64,000 nt of DNA from Cyanodermella asteris (lineage: Eukaryota; Ascomycota; Lecanoromycetes; Ostropales; Stictidaceae): NCBI GenBank assembly GCA_900618795.1, contig UYJD01000005.1, forward strand, positions 1,622,092 to 1,686,091. The letters run 5' to 3'. Below the pieces are notes generated by a model that was given only the letters and a program-made list of their open reading frames with translations, did no database searches and had not been told where the DNA came from. A program made the translations under genes and the position numbers. Below are positions 54,142-61,939 of this stretch, piece by piece. Position 1 is the stretch's first letter, and each line of letters opens with the position of its first letter.

Positions 54142-55677
54142 ATGCGCTTTACGCTAACATGCCTCGGGATAGACAACAATCAAACACAAATTGACCTCAA
54201 TCAGGTTCACCAGAGCAGTAAGTCCGCCCCGTTGTTTCATTCTTTCATGCGCCTGTCACTTTTGGCATTGATCTTCAGATCAAAGATGTCACCACGACCG
54301 TCCAGAATGAGACATTTCACTTGTGATGGTCAAATCGTTTGTCATTTGTTCATTACGCGCACTTGATTCATGTCAGATCAAAGATGCCGGCACGATCGTT
54401 CTGGAATCAGACATCTGACCCATGATGATCTGCTCATTTATCATTTGTTCATTGCGCGCATCTGATCTGTGCTTCGGCTGATTTCTGTCGCAGAAATGCC
54501 GCCCAAGAAGAAAGGCAAGGTCCACGGTAACAATACCCGCCAGAACATGATCCAGAAGGGTAGCTCTGCCATCCAAATCCGCGACGAGTCTCGTGTGGGC
54601 AAGGACAAGACCAAAAAAGGTGAACCTGCCGATCTATCTGACAAAGACGTGGATGGTCTTCTGGTCATCAAGTCTATGGCAGACGATCGTGAGTACCATT
54701 TTGGCGAGATCTCAGCAAACAGCCCACCTGTGGGTCGGCGTTGTGAAGTGTTCCTCTCCTCCGTGGTGAACCAGGACCTATGGTGGTACTTGCAGCTGCG
54801 ATTCGTCATCGTCGACTATGCTCTGCGCCCCGATGGCAGAGGTAAATCACGCGACATTCGCCATCAGTTTTCGGTGATTGCGTCAGACTCGTCCACTGGT
54901 GTGAACGGCCAATTCAGCCAATTTTCCATGTGGAATTTCCCACCAAAAGCTCTCATCGAACGTGAAATCGCAGATCACTACGCAGAAAATGCATTCGAGA
55001 AGCACATCAGGAGCAGACGAGAACACCAAGGCACGCGGCGACGTGGAGAGGGAAAGCTCGCCTTCCTGACAGTCAACATGGCTGTGTCACAACTGTCCAG
55101 CATCGGCATCTTCACCGACAGTTCACCTTGCACGGACGAATTCTCGCAAAACATACATGAAGATCTTTACCAAATCATGTCGACTGCGGCACCGACTGAC
55201 GGATTTACTTTCACCTTTTTTTACGACCTCGCGGCCCTTGACGACACCACCACAATGCATTCCCTCAAGGAACTCACTGTACACTGGGCAGATGAGATGG
55301 CCAGGACCCCATCTTCCTCGTTTCTCACTGACCAGAAGCCGGGGGACTTGATCATCCAACAGGGGCAGACAATTCTCCCACGTGACGGCCGTGTCATTTT
55401 CACTGAACCGGTCGACTATCTAACGTGCTTTGATGCTGACATGTACATCTTGTTGCACGCGATGGCGGCAGTCATTGATGCAGAATGCGTGGTAACAGTG
55501 CCCAGAGATGCCGAGATGTCTCCAGTCACCGTGCGTCTTCTGATTGCCGATCATATAAATGAGAATTGCTTCTTGACAGCCATGACTGAGCCTGAGGATT
55601 TCGGCATACGCATCAGCGACGAGTCATATTTCCACGTCGGGTTTGATGACCAGGTCTTCCAGTTGGACAGACACTAG
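54142..55677 (+). CDS. Hypothetical protein preceding the UPF1-like helicase remnant
   Basis: The main exon runs from the ATG at 54496 (MPPKKKGKVHGNN) to 55677, 393 aa. A possible first exon 54142-54217 (MRFTLTCLGIDNNQ) with donor GTAAGT and acceptor TCGCAG at 54493 would add 26 residues in frame, across a 276-nt intron containing a 98-bp tandem duplication. The protein has a basic N-terminus, a mixed alpha/beta centre (WWYLQLRFVIVDYALRPDG; GKLAFLTVNMAVSQLSSIG) and no motif I recognise. It abuts the helicase remnant, whose frame begins within a few bases of this stop, so it may be that protein's N-terminal part, separated by a frame change or an unrecognised intron. By itself it looks intact. 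Confidence 0.5.
54276..54471. repeat. 98-bp tandem duplication, two copies
   Basis: Copy 1 (54276-54373) and copy 2 (54374-54471) both start CAGATCAAAGATG and share TCATTTGTTCATT-CGCGCA near their ends. They are diverged by substitutions. Each is preceded by a pyrimidine-CAG that could serve as a 3' splice site. The duplication lies in the putative intron before the MPPKKK start. Confidence 0.85.
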
Positions 55678-55679
55678 TC

Positions 55680-57600
55680 AAACTCATCAGACAACTCCCA
55701 AAGGCTCCCAAGTCTGATGCTGTCGCCGAGAATAACGACGATGGCACTCTTGACGAAGGCGAGGCCACTGAAGAGCAAGCTGAGCCTGCATCAACCAATT
55801 CTCGTCAACCAGCTTCAGAGCAGTCGCCTTTCGACGAGCAGCCAGCTTCCAACCCTAAGGAGTGGCAGCCAGCGAAGTGTTTGAATGTGTCAAAACTTGG
55901 CAAGGATTCGATCAACACCGTCAGAAACTATCTGCTAGATCCTGACGCCGCATACTCCGCCAAGGCGAGGTTTGAGTATTCTGATCAGCCATTGAAGGAA
56001 ACGCTGAAGGCTTTTCGCAAGCTCAACGTCAACCATCCGCCTCGGAAGGTACGACCCGGCAAGGATCCACTGCCCGAGGATGAAAAGAACATTCATCATT
56101 TGCCGACGCTGATTGGACAAGACCTTCGCAAGCGCTTTCAAACGTCCATGTACTCCACCGAAGAAGTCGACCATGTCCTCGACAAATAACGCCTTCGCCG
56201 CACACTCGACCAGAGCCAGCTTGACTACATCTACAGTTGGGCGAATATTGTCAACGGCGTACTCATCCTCCATGGCCCACCAGGTTGTGGCAAAACCCAA
56301 ACTTTGATTGTCCAGACGATCATCCTCATCGACCTCCGACGCAAGGTCAAGTTTGTCGCCCCTATGAATCACACGGTCAACGACTTCATCGTTCGCCTGC
56401 ACACAGAGCTCGCACGATTGAAGATTCCCGCGCAGATCGGTCGATACTACGCAGACAAGACCGAGGCCGGCATTGCCAAGAAAGAGCTGGGGAGATACAA
56501 TGACACCGATGACTCTAACAACGATCCGGCCCCCGAACTGACGACTCTGTTCAGTCAAATCATGGCTGCGTTATTGCCGAGCCATGTGCGTGGCCAGATC
56601 CTTGACACTCGCATCGTTCTCGAACACACCCGCATGTATCAGGTTCTTCTTGCTGCTGGAATAATCGGTCGTGACAATCCAACACTCGTTGATGACACTC
56701 TCGATCCAACGATAGATATCGACCTGGCGCCTGATGAGACGGAGGCATTTGCTGAGGCCGAACGTGAAGCTGTGCTCGAGGCCAAAGAGAAAAACGAGAC
56801 AGAAGCCATCGCAGCCGAGCACAACGACGATCTTGGTGACTCAGGACGGGATACTGCAGAGAAGATCCGCAACAGAATCGAACACAACGTACGCAAAGCG
56901 AGAGCAGCAGTGCAGCGTCAGATCTGTGATCGCGAACACGAGTTGTTGGATCTCACTCTTCGCACCTATGACGGTGATCAGACCGAGTTCGAGCTCACCG
57001 CCCGCAAGATCGGTATTGCCTGGCGTCGCATCGAAGGCAAGGTCCATCCAGCAAAGTCCCAAGTGCAGGTACTGTGGAAGCTCATCAATGATGGAATCGA
57101 ATTGTTCATCGAGGCTCCGGATGTCATGGCCACAACCCTGACCCACTGTGAGTCTCGTACGCTCCGAGATCACTTCGATACGCACGTTCTGCTTGCAGAC
57201 GAGATGGCTGCCGCAGATGCACAGGTGCACATCCCGTTCGCTTGGGAGCACGATGAGGTGTCGATCGTACTTGCTGGTGACCATCTGCAAGCCAGTCCCT
57301 TCGTGTTTTGCCGCACGCTTCCAGAGAATCCGTTCTGGAAAATGGCCGACGTCTCTCTGTTCGAGCGATTCGTCAAGATTGGTGTGCCTTGCTGTCGTCT
57401 CAATCACAACTACCGAGCCTCCAAATCCTCGATTGAATATAACAACAAGGAGTTCTACGACGGCAGCGTGCGTGCAAGGACATCCGATCGCGACCCCAAT
57501 CTCGGCATCAAAATTGTCAGCACACACCAATCACTTAGCCTCCCAGCGTCGACACAGGTACTCATCAGCCTCCAGTCATCAGAGGAGAGAGCCTTGGTGA
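55680..57600 (+). pseudogene. UPF1-like SF1 helicase remnant
   Basis: The sequence shows, in order, a linker rich in Glu/Ser/Pro, a helix region, a Q-motif-like LDQSQLDYIYSW, Walker A HGPPGCGKTQTL, a charged insertion domain, Walker B-like LLADEMAAADAQ, motif III LAGDHLQASPFV, and motif IV-like CRLNHNYRASKSSIEYNN. The C-terminal motifs V and VI are not convincingly present, and the sequence runs into an unrelated GTPase-like piece at about 57600. The reading frame is broken about twice over its length, counting the boundary with the preceding ORF. UPF1/Nam7-type helicases unwind nucleic acids 5' to 3'. Which subfamily this belongs to is not resolved. Truncation at the 3' side makes a functional product unlikely. 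Confidence 0.75.
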
Positions 57601-57602
57601 GA

Positions 57603-58290
57603 CTAGGTTCACAACGCTGCTTAGAAACCTGCTCAAGAGTCAATCGAACCGGGATACCTTGGTAGGCGTTCTTGGAAATCATGGAGCGGGAGAATCAACC
57701 CTCCTCAGCATTGTGTTGGATTTTCCTGGGTTCAACCTTCTCGTCTCCCCAGCGGACTCATGCACTGCGGTTGTCATTGTGATCAGCCACTCTCGCACCG
57801 ATAACTTGAATGCAACCATCGAGAATTTCACTGTTCAAGAGCTCCGGGACGAGCTTACAATGTTGGTTCCTCAGTACATCACCGAGACCGGCGATTTCTG
57901 CAAAGATGAGGACGGCCATCGCCGAGAAAGCGACGTTGCGGAAAGTCGGGGACCTGCACGACTCTGCGGCTGCTCGGAGGAAGCTCTGGGACATCGACCA
58001 GCGCGTCGCAGATCTACAGAGCTACATTCCTCAAGAGGTTGTGAGCATCACTGCGCCCGTGGCAGATGCCTCAGCATTTTGTGAGGAACTTCGTCCATAT
58101 CTGCAGGCAATCCGCGACGGCAATCCGATCTGCAACTGTTCACTTGTCAAAAAGGCGAACATTCGAGTGCCATCGGACATCCTGGCAGATGGTCTGCGCA
58201 TTACCGATCTACCAGGTAATAACGCCTCGAACGCTGGGCGAGGAGTTGCTAACCAACATCAGGGCAACGTCCGAGCATGACATGGCCCTT
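57603..58290 (+). pseudogene. Dynamin-like / SLIP-GC-type large GTPase fragment
   Basis: The start reads as a G1 P-loop with an acidic residue in place of the usual Lys (GNHGAGESTLL), followed by a G2-like region (SCTAVVIVISHS) and, after a frame change, helical sequence and a G3-like DLPG element (GLRITDLPGNNASNAGRG). This order resembles the N-terminal GTPase domain of fungal SLIP-GC-like nuclear GTPases. G4 and the rest of the protein are missing. The piece abuts the SF1 helicase remnant on the left and the SNF2-like fragment on the right. The loss of the P-loop Lys and truncation mean no GTPase activity is expected. The family call rests on a short pattern and is moderate. Confidence 0.5.
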
Positions 58291-58719
58291 CGGAGCCAAG
58301 TGCGCACAGCTTTCGAAGCATCGCCCGAAATATCTGCCCAGATGCAGGCACACATTGGTCCTGAAATGATGACACCTGGTCAGCAAATTCCGTTGCGACC
58401 ATGGCAAGTGGAGGTTGTGGGGCATCTATGGAATGTGGCCACCGAGAGATGGTGCGGCTGGCTGCGTCGCGGCCACATCATTGGAGACATCGCCGGTTCA
58501 GGCAAAACTTTTAGCGCGATCGGCTTCATTAACTATTTCATTTGGCGTCTGACGAGACAGGAGAGACAAGGAGGGCTAACAGAAGTGTTGACGGATACAC
58601 TTGATCATCTATCCATGTACCTAGTTCCGTCAATATCATTCCACGTACCTACAAGGCTGGCGATACAAGTACCTGATCACACAGCTCTACGACAACTCGC
58701 TCACGTACTTGTAGAGTGA
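58290..58719 (+). pseudogene. SNF2/SF2-like ATPase fragment
   Basis: The fragment carries helical sequence (MALRSQVRTAFEASPEISAQ), a Q-motif-like LRPWQVEVVGHLWN and a Walker A GDIAGSGKTFSAIG, then loses similarity to anything coherent within about 50 codons. This matches the start of the helicase core of SNF2-type or related SF2 ATPases. Motifs Ia to VI are absent. It is the third P-loop NTPase piece in a row on this strand. Confidence 0.5.
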
Positions 58720-58852
58720 TTCATAGAAGTAGCATACGAAGGAGGTAATTAAGTATGTGCGAAATGAATTCTGTCAGCCCGTCTTGGATCCTGCGCCATC
58801 GGAGCTTCTGGCAGAGACAGAAGCCTCGTATCTCCTCAAAGTGATACGTCGG

Positions 58853-60185
58853 TCAGTTTGAGGGGAACCTCTTCACAGCTACTTCCTCTGAAAAACGGAC
58901 CTTGCTTTTCTTTGCCTTTTGCTCAGGGAGGTGTGCTGATGTCTCGGCTCGACGATCATCCAGCGAAATGCTATCGGATCGTTTTCGCTTTGCCTGTCTC
59001 TCCTCTGGCTGAGGCTCAGCCGGACCGCCCATCTTCTCCCGGTTGCCGAGCTCCTGCGGCTTTACCGTGTCAGTCTGATACTGGCCAGAACATGCGTTGA
59101 GAAAGCGTGTGATTCTCTGCTTTGCGTTGGGAGAAACTGTCTGAGCCGCAAGGTAATTATTCAAGCCTGGAAGATGCGAGAATTGTCGTCGGAGCTCTGT
59201 CGACTGTGAGTCTCGTTCAGTCGTGGTCTCAATTTCACCCGAGGCTTGCATGTCAGATCCTTGCTGTCTTTTTCTCTTGCGTGAGTCTCCTTTGGCCGTG
59301 TTCTCAAAATCAGTCGATTCTTCACGGGCGCTTTTGGGTTCCTGCTTCATGCTCTCCCACCACCGTATGATTCCATCAACTTTGATCTGGGCTCGCCCAA
59401 TAAACCGAAACTTGTTCTTGGTACCTCCCACGGCGAGGCAACTGGGCTCTCCTCGCCTTACAACCATCTCTTCTCGATTCAAGATCGCAAAAGACTGCTC
59501 GAACGTCTTGTAGTAATGATATCTCTCCAATCGCGATAATTCTGTCAGATACTGAGCATCCTTTTGACCTGTGATCGTGGTGTCAACTCCCTTCTACTTG
59601 CTCTCGGTTCCGGACAAATTGAGTGCACGTCGTCCAGCCTCTGTATAGTTTCGTTTCTTCTGTCGTGCTCGTGCGCGGACTGCCAGCCGTCGTTTGGCCT
59701 GTTCTCGTCGTTTCTGGAAGGCAGTTTTAGGTCCATCGATTTGTCCATCGACATCTTCAACAATAACTGCAGCGGCGTTTCGATCATGAACGTTTTGAAT
59801 TTGCTTTGTGGTATTTTCTATGCTCACAGACGAGATGACCTCGTAGTACTGTCGCCGAAACTCTTCCTCCGCTTCTTCCGCCTCTTCGCGTTCCGCTTTT
59901 TCGACATCCAGTTCAATCTCGTCCTGTTCATCGTCCCAGGCCAACAGGTCTTTGAGCTCTCCCAAAGCTGTCTTCAATTCGTCCTGAGCCATACCGTCGA
60001 GAATTTCGTCAGCTGTTTGTTTAGCTGCTGCTTCAGCCATCTCAGTCAACTCTTCATCAAATCGACGCGCCGCTTCGGCTGCTTCCTAAACTGCTCGCCT
60101 CTCTTGCTCCTGCAGCTCTAACATCCGCTCTTCTTCCTCTCTCTGAGCGGCAAGTTGGAATCTCTCCGCTTCTGAAATGATTGGG
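58853..60185 (-). pseudogene. Coiled-coil coding remnant in frame with RPN5
   Basis: Downstream of the RPN5 stop, the same frame stays open for about 445 codons except for two further TAG codons. The content is strongly coding-like: Glu/Arg/Ala coiled coils (AERFQLAAQREEEERMLELQ; EKAEREEAEEAEEEFRRQYY), a more ordered segment (FEQSFAILNREEMVVRRGEP; KNKFRFIGRAQIKVDGIIRW), then a charged Ser/Lys-rich tail with KRKR and KKSKVRFSEE. No family is recognised. There is no start codon of its own before RPN5. It may be the 3' part of a gene whose 5' end was lost at the RPN5 junction, decayed by C-to-T change (CAG to TAG), or a second short gene. Confidence 0.5.
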
Positions 60186-60190
60186 CCAAC

Positions 60191-61663
60191 CTATTGCACC
60201 TTGTTGGTTCGAATACGCGCCATCATCTCCTCCTTCGTGATCAGATGGTCGATCCTTTCCAGCAAACCCAGCAGACTCTTCATATCGCTGCTCCATTCAT
60301 TCAGAACCTCATCGGGACCACGCTGCTTGGCAAAGTTGACGATCCTGGCGGGGCGATCAATCCGAGCATAGATGGTCTTTGCCGTGACCAACTGGCTGAT
60401 GTACTTCTCGGTCTCCTCTTCATCAAGATCAAGCAGCTGGCATAGACGGGGAAGCCGAATGCGCGTGTAGTACTTGGCCACTACACGTACGTTATGCTCG
60501 ATGACACGTTTGCGCAGATCCTCGAATCGCTCATACGACTTTGCCTCATCGGACTCCTTGCTGCTCGTTGTTGGCGCCTTTGACGCAAACACGTCCGTTC
60601 TACAAAGGTGTGGACCGTAACGCTGAGCCACAAACGGCCAACGCATCAGCTCGGACACGGTGAAGAGCTTCAGCAAAGCTTGCTCCGTCTCGATCATGTC
60701 GTTGCGGGTGTCGCGGTGGATACGATGTAGCAGGTCTGATTGTTCGTTGTTGTGTGGGGCAAGGATGATGTAGTAAATGACTCGCTGAAGGACTGCACGC
60801 AACTGTTCCGGGCTCTCTTCCACCTTCTCGGTGTCCAGCACAGCCCTGTAGTGTTTGCATACTTCGAGATAGTTGTTTTCATGCTTTGCCAAGGTGATTT
60901 GCTGTTCGTAGTAACGTAACTTGAGATCGGTCACATCCTCCGGCACTTCAATAGGCGGGTCGTCGGCGCTGCGGTTCTTTTCCTTCTCTTCAATCTCCTT
61001 CCTCTGTTTCTCCTGCTGCTCGGGCGTGAGCTTGGGTCGGCGAGCAAAGTACCTTGTGCTGATCTTTCGCGACAAAATGCCGGCCTGGGTCCAATCTTCG
61101 GTGTCGATGCAAAGTTGGACCTGTTCAAGAATGAAGTCGGTCTTTTCCCTGCGTGCCATTGAACCAAAAGTCTCCACCTGCAACTCACACAGAATGTCTC
61201 TCGCCGCCTTCAGATCGCCCTGCTCTTTCTTGATGTTGGACAGCATTCTCGTCACCTTTGCCCGCTCAACCTCAACGAAGATCCGGCCTTCGGTGACGGT
61301 ACGCAGCGTTTCGATCACGGACAACCTAACGTCGATGGAGGGCGTCTTGGGAATGAAGACCACGACCACCTGTACCATTCTCGTGATCGCCTGTTTGAGC
61401 TGACCATGTTTCTTGGAAAGCGCAATGACCTGCTCGTTGAGCTGCTTCCAGTCGCCCTTGTCCTTGCATAGCGAAACGATAGCAACGAGCAGACGCTGCG
61501 TCGAGGCGAGGTCTGAAGCTTGTCGGGTTTGCTTCTCAAGAAGGGAAAGCTTTTCGATAGCTCCGATGAGATTGCTCTTTGCCAAAGCTTCAGCCTCCGG
61601 AACTTGGGCGTCCACCTCCTTGGTGAAGTCCTTGTCGGGCTTTGATAACCTGCCGTCCGACAT
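60191..61663 (-). CDS. RPN5: 26S proteasome lid subunit Rpn5 (PSMD12)
   Basis: One 490-aa exon, the usual length for fungal Rpn5. The N-terminal helical repeats (EAEALAKSNLIGAIEKLSLL; DKGDWKQLNEQVIALSKKHG) are followed by the family core (RAKVTRMLSNIKKEQGDLKA; DTEDWTQAGILSRKISTRYF). A charged linker (EQQEKQRKEIEEKEK) precedes the C-terminal PCI domain (~residues 330-460), ending in DHLITKEEMMARI. Rpn5 is a PCI scaffold of the proteasome lid, involved in lid assembly, and in fungi is also shared with the COP9 signalosome-like complex. The gene diverges from RSM22 with 276 bp between starts. The stop is TAG, and the same frame continues into the coiled-coil remnant downstream. No residues are missing from the core. 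Confidence 0.96.
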   Translation of the reverse strand: MSDGRLSKPDKDFTKEVDAQVPEAEALAKSNLIGAIEKLSLLEKQTRQASDLASTQRLLVAIVSLCKDKGDWKQLNEQVIALSKKHGQLKQAITRMVQVVVVFIPKTPSIDVRLSVIETLRTVTEGRIFVEVERAKVTRMLSNIKKEQGDLKAARDILCELQVETFGSMARREKTDFILEQVQLCIDTEDWTQAGILSRKISTRYFARRPKLTPEQQEKQRKEIEEKEKNRSADDPPIEVPEDVTDLKLRYYEQQITLAKHENNYLEVCKHYRAVLDTEKVEESPEQLRAVLQRVIYYIILAPHNNEQSDLLHRIHRDTRNDMIETEQALLKLFTVSELMRWPFVAQRYGPHLCRTDVFASKAPTTSSKESDEAKSYERFEDLRKRVIEHNVRVVAKYYTRIRLPRLCQLLDLDEEETEKYISQLVTAKTIYARIDRPARIVNFAKQRGPDEVLNEWSSDMKSLLGLLERIDHLITKEEMMARIRTNKVQ

Positions 61664-61939
61664 GTTGATGGTAAGTGAGGGATGCGAGGGTTCGAGAGAG
61701 GTCAGAGGAAGGCGGGCGTGTATGAACTAACGATAGATCAATGACAGCGAGGGCGGAGTGAGGCGGGCGCGGCGAAGAGACAGGCGTCACTAGGCGGCGG
61801 CCAAAACTCCGATCATATACCTGCCGGTGAAGAGCTTCGGACCAATCAGGCTTCGTCCATTGCGGAACTGTGATTGCCGTATATCGATTTCTGGAAAACG
61901 TGCTTTCTGTCAAGGTGTGATACCGTGCTGCCTTTCGCC
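61664..61939. promoter_or_regulatory. Divergent promoter between RPN5 and RSM22
   Basis: 276 bp separate the start codons of the two divergent housekeeping genes. I looked for an Rpn4-type PACE (GGTGGCAAA) and saw no exact copy. Assignment rests on arrangement only. Confidence 0.5.

Noticed and set aside
54142-60185. Helitron or retroelement
   Set aside because: The SF1 motifs look UPF1-like rather than Pif1-like. No Rep/HUH motif, reverse transcriptase, integrase, capsid gene or terminal repeat was seen.
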